Below are positions 35,476 to 46,874 of a DNA stretch of 64,000 bases, piece by piece. Origin of the DNA: Gracilariopsis chorda. Its lineage: Eukaryota; Rhodophyta; Florideophyceae; Gracilariales; Gracilariaceae. Position numbers and translations under genes: made by a program. The DNA lies in assembly GCA_003194525.1 (NCBI GenBank), contig NBIV01000026.1, positions 310,001 to 374,000 on the forward strand. The letters are read 5' to 3'. The notes beneath the pieces were generated by a model, which saw only the letters and a program-made list of their open reading frames with translations, had not been told where the DNA came from and did no database searches. Within the stretch, counting starts at the first letter, position 1; the number at the start of each line of letters is the position of its first letter.

Positions 35476-38400
35476 ATGGAAGAGCAGCTTGAACGATACA
35501 GAAGACATTTGAAGGGCTTCATCTACAAAGAACTTTTTATCAAAAATTGTACTTCCGTCAAAGACGTAATCAAGGTCACAGGACGCGTCGAATCGAAGAG
35601 AAGCGTCAAACAGGGTCGGCAGACAGGCAGGTGGCCAGGGGCAGAAAAAGAGACAAGCACAGATGGAAATGGGAAAGTTGAAATTAGAGGAGGTGAGCCC
35701 AGAAGGAAGAGAACATGGCCTTAAGCGTGGAATTTGTTTACATTGCAGAGACCTAGGGCCTAGGACGAGCGATCTGTGTTGCACAGAAAAACCCACTCCC
35801 CGTGGAACTTACAAAACTGTCGTTATTTCCAAAGAAAACCCCATACCCATAGAACCCACTAAGATCTCCATGACTAGAATCGAGGTCGAAGGACGCCTGG
35901 AACACCCAAGCGCAAATATAAAATTAAATCTGAAGAATTATATGCTAGTGACGTCAAGTGTTGCATCAACCTTTTGAAATCCCCGCTCCACGACTGTTAC
36001 GTGCACAAATATGCGTAAATGGAAAGAGTTGTAAAGTGTTGTTCAGTTATGGATCGGAGATAAGCTTTATTTCGAACTGTTTTGAGGAATACAAGGGAAT
36101 CCCAACATTTGACACCAACTAGCAAGCAAAGATGGGGAATGGATCAATTATCGTCTGAAAGGAGACTGACAAGGACGGTTTCAGGCTAAAAGAAAGGGCA
36201 CTTCAAATAGTAACGACGGTTCGCCATCTCTCCCTTGCATGCATATGACGCAAGTCTTGGAAAGTATTGGTTCCACCAGCATACTCCTGACACCAACCAC
36301 CAAACCAACGTCCTATCCTTCCTTCATCAAAGTAAAGAAGTTGTTATCAATACCACCTGGAAAAGAAAGAACATGACAACCATCAACATCATCAAGAAAT
36401 GTATCCAGAAGACCTTACCAGTATTTGCACTCCTTTTACCACCACTGAACGAATCCAAAGAGTAAGAAATAAAAAACGCAGAATCCAAAGTCGTTCTTAA
36501 CCGAGTTTAGTGATGTCTTCACAGACAAATATCCGAAAGCATTACCGCTAAAAAGAGCGCACGATTTTTATATTGACCTTCTACCTCATTCCGCACCGCT
36601 TGAGAAAGGATTATATCGAATGTGGGATGAAGTAATTACAGAACTTCGTACGCAACCAACCCATCTAATCAAACAAGTTTTCATCCAACCAAGCTCAACT
36701 CCTTGGGGTGCACCCGCATTGTTCGTTGTAAAGAAGGATGGGTCGTTAAGGTTATGCATTGACTGCCGAAGTTTGAACAAACTGATCGTGAAGAACAGTT
36801 AAACAATACCCAGAAGTGATGAGATACTCGACCAAATGAGTGGAGCTGGACTGTTCTAGAAAATAGACTTCAGATCATGATATCATCAGATAGCACTTTT
36901 GGAACAATCCATACTTAGGACAGCTTTCCGTACGAGATATGGTCATTTTGAGTTCCTCTTCATTCCTTTTGGCCTAACTAATGCGCCTGGTTTTTCCATG
37001 AGTCCAATGAACAGCGTATTGAAAAAGTATTTAGATAAGGTTCTAGTTTCTCTAGACGAAATCCCTATTTAAATTATCAAACATGAAGATAAGCATATTA
37101 TATGTGTACTTTATAAACGACGCAAACAAAACCTATATGAGAATCTTTCCAAATATGATTTCGTTAAAGCCGGATATGTGGGACAAATTACGATTTCAGA
37201 TGGTCAACCCACCAAAGCGCAGAAGGTTGATGCAATCCTCAGTTGGAGTACTCAAAAAATGAAAACCAATGTCCAGGCATTTCTTGGGTTCGTAAACTGT
37301 TACCAAAGCTTTATGAAGAGCTGGTTCACAATATCTAAATCTCCTACCAAAATATGCAGAAAATCAGAGTTTGGACGGCATTGAGAACAAGTTGAGAGTC
37401 TTAAGTGTCTGAAAAACGTTATCAGAAGTACAGTAGTACTCCTACACTTTGACCCAGAACTTCCCAATATATGTACTACTGAAGCCTCCCAATACATGAT
37501 TGCGCCGTCATTCAGCAGCTTCAAAAGAATGGTAAACGATCTGTACCATTTTCGTCTAGAACATTGAAGGTAGCAGAACAACATTATACGGCAAACGAGA
37601 GAAAACTCAAAAGGGTAGTTGAAACGCTAAGGTTATCGAGAGTGTATGTTCATGGCCAAAAGCTCACAGTACGTACAGATCATTACCATCTGAAGTATCT
37701 TGAGTGGCAACCAAACCTATCCCAAAGACATATACGGTGGCTGGAAAGAATTGACTAGTATGATTTTGCGTCCTAACCGTTCAAAGAAAATTCAAGATCG
37801 TCGCCGATGCCCTTTCAAGATACCCAAAACATGCTCAGAACCCTCAAGTAAGAAACCGTTCACTACTTCAAGAAGCGGTCAAAAGTTGCAAATTCAAAGC
37901 TGTAACATGGCTTAGTGAAGTATCCAAAAAGACACGTGCGCATTCATCAACGGATAAATAATAGACAAGAAGGGTAAAATTTTTAAAGAACTGTCCGCAA
38001 GGCCCTTTTCCCAAACACAATTGTTTGCTGTATAAAGAAGAACAACTTTGCACACCTAAAGGTCAAATAAGACTGAAACTACTACCAGAACACCATTGCC
38101 AATCTTTGTCAGGTCATTAAGGTTTGAAAAAGACATTTGAAAACTTTCAAATTTTGTACTACTGGAAATCGTTACGCCAAACCGTTAAGCACTACAAAGA
38201 CTCATACTTAAGGTGTCAAGACATAATATCAAGAACCACCCAATCCCGTGGTCAATTTCAACTACTATATCCGCTCTACAAAAACTGGGCACAAATTACA
38301 TTGTACTTCATCACATTGCTTCCCAAAATTAGAAATGGAAATAATGCATTGTACGTAGTAGTAGACCGCCTACCGAAGATGATCAAAATGATCCCAACCA

Positions 38401-38850
38401 AAATCGATGTAAGACACAGTCAGACTGCGTAACTGTATGTAAGGCACATATACTGAAATAATGGCCTTTCTGAGGTTGTCATCTCAAACAGAGACAAGAG
38501 TTTTTTCATAAACAACTTTGGGAAAGAAATATTCCGTCTTATTTTTACCAAAATAAGGTCATCAACTCCCTATCACTCATAGCAAGATCAATAAACAGAG
38601 AACAGTAAGAGAAAAATGGACAAAATGATTACAGCCTACGCCTATCTAAAGCAATCAAACTGGAATGATCACGTCATAGATGTTGAATTCGCATGAAACT
38701 GAACTGATATCTCACCCTTCTTCTTAACGTATGCAGAACTTATTTCCACTACGTAAACCCATGAAAGATAATAATGCAGCTCCAAAGAACTTCGAAAGCA
38801 TGAAATCAGCAAAAAAGCAATCAAGAATACAGATAAAATTGAAAAAGAGG
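35476..38850 (+). pseudogene. Worn Ty3/gypsy element of a different lineage (gag end, RT, RNase H, integrase)
   Basis: Plus-strand fragments in order: a charged gag-like stretch (35476-35724), a degenerate Cys-rich knuckle (ICLHCRDLG near 35735), linker with [17 protein letters not shown] (about 36500), RT ([19 protein letters not shown], 36690-36745; [19 protein letters not shown] near 36925-36985; FLGFVNCYQSF near 37280), RNase H remnants (37440-37760) and integrase core (NWAQITLYFITLLPK, NALYVVVDRLPKMIKMIPTK; 38285-38400). Stops and shifts are frequent. The spacing and [12 protein letters not shown] RT resemble the common Tf1/sushi-like gypsy elements rather than the E1 family. LTRs are not identified, so ends are approximate. 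Confidence 0.75.
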
Positions 38851-40137
38851 TACTCTAAGTCAAACACCAACAAGACGCGTTTTTTTGCACACTAGAAGAT
38901 AGCCGAAAGGTAATGCTGTCTACTAGAGAACCTCAATTTTGAAACCATGAGAAGGAAGCACAAAATATGTATTAATTATTTCGGGCCCTTTATTATCACA
39001 GAAAAACTGGGTCCGGGAACACTCCTTCTCGAGATAAGCCGCACACTGAAGTCAAAGATTCATGACGTGTTCAGAAGAAGTATAAAAATCAAGTGCAGCT
39101 AAAGCCTGATAGATTGGAGAAAGAGTTTGAGGAGTTTCTGAAATTGCAACACCAGCATGACACAGATCGAGTTAGGCGGCTTGGTTTGATCTAGTCCAAA
39201 AGGGTTCAAACGGATCTTAGATCTGATACGAATGATACGCTAGACAGAATGTGGATGCCATCCTTTGTCCTCGAATACGTGCAAACCGTACCCCCTTCTT
39301 TGTTTCATAAAACCCACTAAAAGACTTTTCAAGTCACGTTGTGGTGACTCTTTTTTCAAATGATCTTGTTCTTTGGCAAACGTAAAGATAAGGTTCTCGA
39401 ATCGCGTCAGTGAACGACTGGTTTGTGCCTGCCGTGCACATATGCTACAAACGCTCATTTTAATCACCATGTTCGAGAAAGAAAGGGTTAAAACTTTCTT
39501 GAGGGCTGGATAATCTTGATCCTTACGTGCAAAGTAGTCAATAAGACTCAAAAACGCTTGATCATCCAAAATGCGCTAGCGCTCAGCTGCTGATGTGACT
39601 TTAATATCTGCCACTCTGTTGTATTTCGTTACTGTATTTGACTCATTTCCATGGCCTTTTCAGCTTCAAACTGTGCCACATGGTGTACGTATCGAAACCT
39701 AGTTCTGTCGTAACCAGTCAGAATTGATCTGACAGTTTGCAATGCCGCTTGCACCATATCTTGACAAAGAATGCTTCTATTTGAAATTCGATGGAAAAAC
39801 TGATGAACGAACTTTATATCACTGACTGAATCGGGATCAGGTAGGCGAAAGGCCGCATACATTATCGAAATCTTCTTTAACACCTTGCAGTTGTGTTTTA
39901 TATCTCGCCTGAGGATGCTCTTCGGGCGTTTTATATTCAGATAGTACTGCTTGCTTTGTGCGTACACCTTCCTGTTTGTCATACGCCACTTCAGCTTCAC
40001 AATGCTGCAATATACCTTGTTAAACAGCCCATGATTGAGGTTGCTTTCAATGTAGTCCCTACGATCTCCTTGTAAAAAATACGATTAACGCTTCACCAAA
40101 CAGTTTTACACGCAGCAATACACTTTCTATGTATTAA
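38851..40137. other. Interval with two unassigned minus-strand frames
   Basis: Minus-strand frames at 40000-39629 (123 codons) and 39569-39240 (109 codons) are open and not opposed by anything better, but are in different frames and match nothing I know. They could be remnants of one gene or chance. Nothing else is visible before the Harbinger terminus at 40138. Confidence 0.35.
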
Positions 40138-41247
40138 ACTTGGCCGCAAATCGAAAAAGTGATTCTCACGAAAACCTCGTCTCATTTCTGGCCGCAAATC
40201 AAAACTCGCTCTCGTCATTTTTGCCGTCGCCTTTTCATGTTAAAATCCACTTAACCCTCTTCGCCAACACACTCCACCGAATCCACTCCATCCACGAGCA
40301 CGCCAACTTCAACGTCCAGCCCGACCACCCTCGCCGTTTCTACCTATTTCTTGACAGCATTACATTCGCAACCTCAGTCTCTCTTAACGCGCACCCGCCC
40401 CCAACCACATACAGTCTTCTACTTCGTTTCCGTTCGCACCGCCTTCGATTCTCCCGCTGCCTCCCAAACTTGCACAAAAGAAAGGACTTTTTCGGCTTTG
40501 TCTTTGTTCTCGGGCTGCCGCACCGCAGCTGCTTGCCAAGCCAGTTCTACTGCGGCATCGTCCACGTCGTCTCTCTTGTTCATGTTCCGGTCACCATCCT
40601 GTGAAATCTCGCCGTTAATCACTTTGCCCTGCAACCGCCCGTTTGCGTTCTTCTCCGCCTCTTCGTCGACGTTGCCACGACCAGCGACGCACGCCATACA
40701 ACTGTGAGACTCCTGCTGCTGCCTGCAGTGCTTGCTACTACTTTGCGTATGTGAAGGACGCGCGGGCGAGAACATGGATTGCTTTTGGCGTGCGTTTGAG
40801 GCCACACTCAAATGTCAAGCCCACGAACCGGAAGTGACAACAATGTGCTATTCCCCACCGTGGAGGGGCGTGAGACGCTAGAGTTTGATGTTGCAAGAGA
40901 AGGTAAAAATGGTACAGTCTGTTTTGCTGACGACGAAGTCGTTGGAGGGTCTATGAACTGCAATACGAGCGTTGTTTTGGAGGATCCGTGAGCAAGGAGC
41001 TCAGAGCGTCGCCCTGATTGGTGCCCCGTTACTTGCGTAGAAAGATCTAAAAGTTTCTGAGACTGCTGGCTCTGTCGGTCCACCGGCCAAAGGTATACAG
41101 AAGAAGAGTGCAGCAGTTGGTACTGAAGTATTGGCATCTCTTGCAGGCAGCTATGGTAAACATTTTGCTGCGTACTGCAAGGGGAGAAGGCGTGGTGTTC
41201 AACAAAAGATACCGGCCGCTGTGTGAAAAGCAATCTAAAAGGACTTT

Positions 41248-41859
41248 TTGGAGTCTACAAAAGCCCATTGTGCGCCTACAAATGCGGTGTTTTATGATAA
41301 GGATCTCCCACAGGAGAGGACCTTGCAGTATGCATTACGATCTGCCCTAGGGGAAGTTTCTACCAGCACAGCTGACCCAGAAGCCTGTCAAAAATTCGTC
41401 CGGCACGATAATGATCTGATGCGACGTCTCAAAAACACTGAAACTTTTAACAAGAAGAAGCTGTCGGACTTTAGGGAACATCTCGCAAACGGCTCTTCAG
41501 TCTCCGATGTCGGCCCAGAGGCCGAGAAAAGCGCAAGCAACAGCCGTTCCGGTAGCACAGACACTAAAAAGCAACGTCAAAGTGAACGAGAATTGATGGA
41601 GAATGCTGTCGATGCCGGTTCAAGTATGGTTGAGGTGATTGAGACGAAATCTTCTGACTTGACACGTGCTGCACAGGAGCAGACTAAGCTGCAATCTGAA
41701 GACGTGAAACTCCGTCAGGACCTTCGTGAAATTCAGATCAAGACACTCCAGAGTGAGGAAATGGATAGAAAGATGAAGCGTCTGATACTAATGCGCGACC
41801 AACAAGTCATAACAGAGAAAGAATTTAAGGAAAAGATGAAAGCGTTCGTACATCTCTAG
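41248..41859 (+). CDS. Harbinger second protein, C-terminal part
   Basis: A 203-codon open frame, convergent with the transposase and overlapping its stop by four bases. The C-terminal half is highly charged and predicted helical (ERELMENAVDAG ... KLRQDLREIQIKTLQSEEMDRK), typical of the coiled-coil tail of Harbinger accessory proteins, which carry a Myb/SANT DNA-binding domain at the N-terminus and help load transposase. That N-terminal part should lie at about 40812-41247; it is present as fragments (ATG at 40812; LASLAGSYGKHFAAYCKGRR near 41135-41195) broken by stops and shifts. The first codon of this open frame is TTG, so it is probably a truncated gene. Confidence 0.6.
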   Translation: MESTKAHCAPTNAVFYDKDLPQERTLQYALRSALGEVSTSTADPEACQKFVRHDNDLMRRLKNTETFNKKKLSDFREHLANGSSVSDVGPEAEKSASNSRSGSTDTKKQRQSERELMENAVDAGSSMVEVIETKSSDLTRAAQEQTKLQSEDVKLRQDLREIQIKTLQSEEMDRKMKRLILMRDQQVITEKEFKEKMKAFVHL

Positions 41860-42581
41860 CCCTGCCACTCACCCTCACTCGATTTGAGCTGTTGCAGACT
41901 TATACTGAAATCTTGGCGCCTTCGATGCAAAAAGTTTGTCATGATGGATGCACTTTCGAACATAAGAGCAAATGAATACCACCGGTTAGGGCAGATGTCT
42001 AGAAACCTCTTAAAGAGCATTTTCATTCCACCAATTCTCCACTCTACCTTCACCCGATATCCAGAATGTAGTTTGTTGAATGCTCGCATGACCGGGTCTG
42101 AATCCACGCCGCCTATCTTACGCGCGTCAATTCGTCGCAAAACAAAGGGGTCTAGCCCCAAAACTCCTGGATCGCCAAGCAGATACTCTACAGAATAAGG
42201 CGAATTGTGATCTACAGCAAAGTATTGCTGCCAGATGCGTGCTAAATCTGTATCAAGTTACACGGAGATATCATGGAAAGAACCCGCGTAGCCAGCAGCA
42301 TTAAACCGAAACAGACCGTCGTGATCAATTACGACAGCATTGTTAAAACAGTAGAGCTTCTTTCGGCCCTTAAAATATTCTCGATGATGAGCGCTCCGCG
42401 GTCGCCGTATTTTGCAGAGCGTACCGTTGACATATCCCAAGCACTCTGGAAAGAAGGGGTTCCTGTTGCGCATCACTGCCCTTTGCTCCGACGTAGGCCA
42501 CGCAATCTGTGCTGCCATGACCTCTTTCATAATGCTGCAGATGAACATGCAGTCGTCTCGAAGAGACGTTCTGCTGCGGTT
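41856..42581 (-). pseudogene. Harbinger transposase, catalytic half
   Basis: Minus-strand frame continuing from the N-terminal half at 59811-59382. It shows the DDE_Tnp_4 pattern: ECLGYVNGTLCKI (normally D where N stands), YFKGRKKLYCFNNAVVID, GYAGSFHDISV with the second Asp, and VEWRIGGMKMLFKRF with the Glu and the W-x-x-G helix. A single in-frame TAA at 42258-42260 interrupts it. Together with the other half it makes about 384 codons, full length for the family. The protein would cut and paste the transposon at short TWA targets. It is inactive through the insertion, two stops and the D to N change. Confidence 0.85.
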
Positions 42582-42946
42582 TGTAACCACTGGTTGCATT
42601 TTAGACTTTTGTTGTGTCCAAACTATCTGTAGGATGCAGGCGATTTGGTCAAGGCTTGGGCATCCGCCAAACAACCTTGACACAGACGCTACATATCTAC
42701 CTTTAATTGTGAAATAGCACGCAACCCTTCGGGTGCGTTCGACAGTGCTGTAATCGGGCGACACCGACTTGGCTTGACGTGACTAGTGAAAAACAACTGG
42801 GCCTTTGGGCTCGGGCTATAAAGGCATCGCTCTCTAGTGGTAACGACTAGCAGAGTGAGAGAGCCGACGTGTTTTCTGTGGGTCGAAGAGAGCTCGAGGA
42901 CGATCAGCGGTTGACGAAGGGGGATCTATCCCCTTGAGTCGTTACA
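42582..42946 (+). repeat. E3 5' LTR with TATA box
   Basis: 365 bp with perfect 6-bp terminal inverted repeats TGTAAC/GTTACA. A TATAAAG at 42817-42823, about 130 bp before the LTR end, is a plausible promoter. The following bases GTAATTACTTCGCG do not begin with TGG, so the priming tRNA site is not the usual kind or is degenerate. Confidence 0.92.
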
Positions 42947-42997
42947 GTAATTACTTCGCGAAAGTGCTCTAGGGAAGTTATTCGTTCGGAGCCGAAG

Positions 42998-43591
42998 ATG
43001 TCAAACTCAGAGAATGTCGCTGGGTCAGGGCCGGAGACGGCAACTGATACAGTGCGTCAAACAATCATTGAGTCGGTCGAAGCCCCGCGTTTGAAGGATA
43101 TCAGCACAGAGGACTTTGTCCTTTTTAAGCAGAAACGGGAAGTGTATGAGAGGCAGATAGCCGAGAAAAATGCAGAATCAGGCACTCAGGTTCCGTTGAA
43201 GACCTACCGGAACTCTATTACCAAGCCAGTCCTGGACATGTTTGTGACAGCTTGTTGGGTCCCAGTAGAGAGCGTTGAGGGCATCACAGAGCAGCATCTG
43301 CGCCAGTGCGTGGAGGAACGAGCTCGGGTGTATCCTGAACAGTACGACTTAGCCCAGATTGAGAGAGACTTGAAGTATGTCAGGATGGACAAGAATACGA
43401 AAAGCAACAGCCTGGAGATGCAAGTCCTGTGGCTGGGACTGAACTACAGCACTACACTTGAGAACCTGGGTTATTCCGAGTTTATCGAGAAACAGCCACA
43501 GCTTGCTGTCGAGCATGTCAAATGGAAAAAGCAATGCCGGAAAAGAGAAGCCGAAAAGAGACAGACCAAGCTGTCTGAATCCAGTATGTGA
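42998..43591 (+). CDS. gag: E3 gag-like protein
   Basis: A 197-codon frame from ATG 42998, 51 bp after the LTR. It is rich in charged helix (LFKQKREVYERQIAEKNAES) with a conserved-looking aromatic core (VTACWVPVESVEGITEQHLR). There is no close similarity to E1/E2 gag. Position next to the LTR and the zinc knuckle in the neighbouring frame identify it as gag. It stops at TGA 43589-43591, apparently short of the knuckle, which is in the +1 frame. Confidence 0.65.
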   Translation: MSNSENVAGSGPETATDTVRQTIIESVEAPRLKDISTEDFVLFKQKREVYERQIAEKNAESGTQVPLKTYRNSITKPVLDMFVTACWVPVESVEGITEQHLRQCVEERARVYPEQYDLAQIERDLKYVRMDKNTKSNSLEMQVLWLGLNYSTTLENLGYSEFIEKQPQLAVEHVKWKKQCRKREAEKRQTKLSESSM

Positions 43592-43706
43592 CGGGCACCA
43601 TTACATGAACGAGTGCCCGATCACGTCAGACGAGGATAAGAAGAAACTTGTCACCGAGTACCACGAGGCGAAAAGGGCCCGCAAGGGGCCGAAAAGAAGC
43701 GAGAAG
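43520..43706 (+). pseudogene. E3 nucleocapsid zinc knuckle in the +1 frame, cut by E2
   Basis: The frame overlapping the gag end reads CLNPVCDGHHYMNEC, a C-x4-C-x3-H-x4-C zinc knuckle, followed by a basic stretch (KRARKGPKRSEK) up to the E2 insertion at 43706. After E2 the protease continues in the original gag register, so two compensating shifts are implied. They may be mutations, or genuine frameshifting. Confidence 0.6.
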
Positions 43707-44620
43707 TGTAGTGCAATACATTCCCGCGTACGGGCGATGGTGAAACTCATATCTGAGGTGTACTCGGTGCGAGCGATGAAGCGGGATGCATGAATTTTAG
43801 CCCCCGTTTACCGGGCTAATTAGCGGTCGGGTTACCCAGGGTGGTTATGGGAACATTCATATTTTGTTATACTTGCCTGGCAAGGGTGGTGGACACGTGG
43901 CTACAGCCCCGGCCAGGAGGCCCAAAACGGCTACTTATTTTAGTATAGTTTAGGGGTTAATTTTACTTAGGCTAGTGCACTACCTACTGTACTGCACTGA
44001 GCTAGTACTTGAGCGTCGGCCGCACGGCGGCGAGCTCACCAAGAAAAGTAACAAGAGTTCGGCTCTGACTCTATTCGCCATGCGAAGTGTCTAACTCCTC
44101 GCGGAGGTACACCGCTTGCCCGATAGTTTCACCCGACTCGCACCACCGAGGAGACCGTGCTCGTCGTACCCAGTGGGTTGTGACCACTCGTGGTATTCGT
44201 TGTTGTCGTGTGACCGCCCGTACAGGCCCTATCTCCGCCCCAGTTTTGGGTATTGATATTAACGACGTGTGTCGTGAGACCGTGAGACCATCCCTTCCCC
44301 TCATATCCCCTAACCGCCGCGCGGTGCGTGTTCGTGTGTGTGTATCGGCACCCCCCCTCCGGGGTCTGTTCCCGCTTTCCGCACGCCCCCGTCGGGTGGT
44401 CCCTTTCCCTCTTTTGTTCCACTGTTCGCAGGCTACTTCCGGACCAGCCGTGGTTCCGACCCGTTCTAACCCCTAAACCTCCGAGGTACATCCAGGCTCC
44501 CGACGGAGTTACACCCGTCATACGGGACACGGAGGGCTCTACCCAGCTGGGCCTACCTCTCCAAGAGAGCAAGGCTTCGAGCTGCCTTGGGTGCCTTTCC
44601 CACACCGGGATTGCACCACA
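43707..44620 (+). repeat. E2 5' LTR
   Basis: 914 bp, TGTAGTGCAA ... TTGCACCACA, the same termini as E1 LTRs, and a recognisably related last 150 bp, but the body is diverged: a distinct subfamily. The weak TATA-like TAGTATAG at about 43942 is a possible promoter. Confidence 0.95.
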
Positions 44621-44622
44621 AG

Positions 44623-44640
44623 TGGTCTCCCGACCTAGAA
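44623..44640 (+). promoter_or_regulatory. E2 primer-binding site, tRNA-Tyr type
   Basis: TGGTCTCCCGACCTAGAA starting two bases after the LTR, identical over 18 bases to the E1 site. Confidence 0.8.
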
Positions 44641-44772
44641 CGGGTTTGGCTTCCAATCCGGCCTGTCGGAAGTCCGCTTCCCCTTTTTTTTCCTTTTATC
44701 CCTTTTTGCTCATTCGTTGAGATTCCCAAGCCGTGGGACTGGTGAAGTAAGCCGTGGACGGCTATCTGCAGT

Positions 44773-46815
44773 ATGCTACCCACAGCTCCGAGGTCCCCCA
44801 GGAATGGTCCGCAACGGAAGGCCGCAGCGGCGAGATCACGAAGGTCCGTTCCCGAACAACTACTTACCAATGCCGTCGGTCTGGAATCCCAAGGAATCCC
44901 ATCGGCAACCTCGGTGCCTCGAGCCGTGACAGCTGTGGCCACTATGCCACCTCCGGTGGTCGAAACGCCGTCGGCTGTCCCCCCGAGATCCGGGTCGCCT
45001 AAGTACCATCTCCTCGAGTCGAGAATCGACATTGCCAATGTGGCCCACGCCTCCCTCTCGCAGCAAGTTACCGAGTTGGAACGGCGATGGAGTGACTCCC
45101 TGGCTCGGGATTACTCGGGAGATATTCGTCTCCTGAGAGCTGATGTGAATTCCATTCTGGAGTGTCTGGGTACTCCGGCTGCCTTCGTAGAAGGATATCG
45201 GGAGTTCGTGGAGGAAGTTAAAACCCATATGATGCGGGTAACCGGACGTATGGACACGCTGGAAGCGTTGCTCAGAGAAGACCTGAACGCTCCGAGACAG
45301 GAGGAAGTGAAGGTCATCTCAACCCAACACCGCTCCAGTCACCTCCCCCGTCACCCTGGAAAGAGAGTTCATCGTTATGAAGTTTCGCCAAGTTCCGACT
45401 CGGAAACAAGTTCGAGTAGCTCGTCTTCGAGATCATCGCGTGAAGGGAGAGGCCGCCGTCGCGGAGAAGAACCTAGTTCGAGGGCTACCTACACCTCCCA
45501 TGGAGCAATCCGTGCGCGGGAGAAAGGTCGCCGTCATTTCGGCTTGAAGGAATTGAAACCGACGAATCCCCTTTACAGGAAGCTGTTGTCCTATCGTTAT
45601 TACCGATTGGAAGACTCTTCGGGCACTCGAAGTTCGAGAGACACCGGTCGGGTGAAGGATCTCATACGTCGTATGAATGTGACGATGCTTAAGCAGAAGT
45701 TCTCCGGTGAAGATCCGATCCTCGTGTTGGATTTTCTGGCCCGCTTTGTGCAGGAAGCAGACGTACTCGAAATGAGTGAGGCGCAGGCATACGTTGCGTT
45801 GCCCTACTTTCTTTCAGGAATGGCTGAAGATCAGTACAACTCGGTCAGGGGTTCGTCCAGGGCCTCAGAAGGAGGTGTTACGTGCTGGCCCGAGGCTGTA
45901 CACTACCTGCTCAGGTCGTACGCGACGGGAACTGCAATCAGTCAAGCCATCGTGGCGGTTCGCGATACGAAACAGAAGCCTGGTGAAACGGAAACGTCGT
46001 ATTCAACTCGCTTGAATAAAGCGTTTCATCGTTGTGGAAATGTGTTTACCGCTTTTGAGCGTTGCTCCATGCTGGTGGATGGTTTAGATCCTGGTATCAG
46101 GGCACTGGTGTCCCGCTACAGGGAAGAGAAGCGCAAGGCGACGTATCTGGAACTGGTCCAGTACGCGCAGGCTGAGGGTGACACCCTCAGAGCGAGAGAC
46201 CCGAGGCGTCGGTCGTCGAAGGCTCTCTTCGTCGAGAACGAGGCTTCCTCGGCATCTCTCCCTAACCCGGGACCACCTTCCGGATTTGCGGATAACATCC
46301 AGTATCTTGGCAGTCTTGAACAGTCGTTGGCAACCTCGGAACTGCCGTCCACGATTACACCACCCGTGGTAGATCCGGCCTTTTACGCAAACCCCGGTCG
46401 GGTTCCCCCAGCCCCGCTAGCCTACGCGTCGAGCGCCACAAGACACTCCCGCCCGGGATGGTCCAACCCGAAGCAACTAGCATTCCAACCACAACACCCT
46501 CAGCACCGCGGAATGATGTCCCACGCCACCGGAACACGTTCAGCCCCGCTGATTTGCTACATTTGTTACCTTGAAGGTCATACTGCGTCGCAGTGTACCC
46601 TCCCCATTCGCGAGATGTGGAAGATCGTGGGAAATTATGAGAATCTCCCACCGGAGCATAAGGCTCGTGTCCCGAGTAATTCGTATGAAGACGCAAAGGC
46701 TGCGGTCCACAATGCTCAAGCTCGAGAAGCCGCGAAAACCGCGAACGGTAACAACCCTAACCTTTCGGAACGGGCTCAGCCGCACCCAGCGGTCGATTCG
46801 GTCCCGAAAAACTAA
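44773..46815 (+). CDS. gag: E2 Gag (capsid and nucleocapsid)
   Basis: 680 residues from ATG 44773, the first ATG after an in-frame TGA at 44743. Residues 1-150 are variable; 200-240 are Ser/Arg-rich (SSSDSETSSSSSSSRSSREG when spaced); 255-500 form the capsid-like domain (ILVLDFLARFVQEADVLEMS, GGVTCWPEAVHYLLRSYATG, LNKAFHRCGNVF, TYLELVQYAQAEGDTLRARD); residues 595-608 are a CCHC zinc knuckle CYICYLEGHTASQC (C-x2-C-x4-H-x4-C). It would assemble particles and bind element RNA. It ends AAA AAC TAA at a candidate frameshift site. The frame has no stop or shift, unlike E1 and E4, so it is recently functional. Confidence 0.93.
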   Translation: MLPTAPRSPRNGPQRKAAAARSRRSVPEQLLTNAVGLESQGIPSATSVPRAVTAVATMPPPVVETPSAVPPRSGSPKYHLLESRIDIANVAHASLSQQVTELERRWSDSLARDYSGDIRLLRADVNSILECLGTPAAFVEGYREFVEEVKTHMMRVTGRMDTLEALLREDLNAPRQEEVKVISTQHRSSHLPRHPGKRVHRYEVSPSSDSETSSSSSSSRSSREGRGRRRGEEPSSRATYTSHGAIRAREKGRRHFGLKELKPTNPLYRKLLSYRYYRLEDSSGTRSSRDTGRVKDLIRRMNVTMLKQKFSGEDPILVLDFLARFVQEADVLEMSEAQAYVALPYFLSGMAEDQYNSVRGSSRASEGGVTCWPEAVHYLLRSYATGTAISQAIVAVRDTKQKPGETETSYSTRLNKAFHRCGNVFTAFERCSMLVDGLDPGIRALVSRYREEKRKATYLELVQYAQAEGDTLRARDPRRRSSKALFVENEASSASLPNPGPPSGFADNIQYLGSLEQSLATSELPSTITPPVVDPAFYANPGRVPPAPLAYASSATRHSRPGWSNPKQLAFQPQHPQHRGMMSHATGTRSAPLICYICYLEGHTASQCTLPIREMWKIVGNYENLPPEHKARVPSNSYEDAKAAVHNAQAREAAKTANGNNPNLSERAQPHPAVDSVPKN

Positions 46816-46840
46816 TCTTGGGAGTCTCCCCCACGGGAGG
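46806..46840 (+). promoter_or_regulatory. E2 candidate -1 ribosomal frameshift site
   Basis: GAAAAAC then TAA closes gag; a -1 slip enters the pol frame. Nine bases downstream of the UAA is a 6-bp stem TCTCCC (46825-46830) with GGGAGG (46835-46840), loop CCAC, with one G-U pair. Stem arms match E1 while the loop differs. Confidence 0.6.
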
Positions 46841-46874
46841 GGTGTCTTCCAAGCCGAAGTTGAAGACGCCTTAG

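Noticed and set aside
39240..40000. Two minus-strand frames as host genes
   Set aside because: Different registers, no motif, no homologue recalled; kept only as part of a described interval.
44087..44476. 129-codon frame in the E2 LTR, repeated at 54627-55016
   Set aside because: Identical because the LTRs are nearly identical. It is opposed by an equally open reverse frame and has no protein-like conservation with E1 LTRs.
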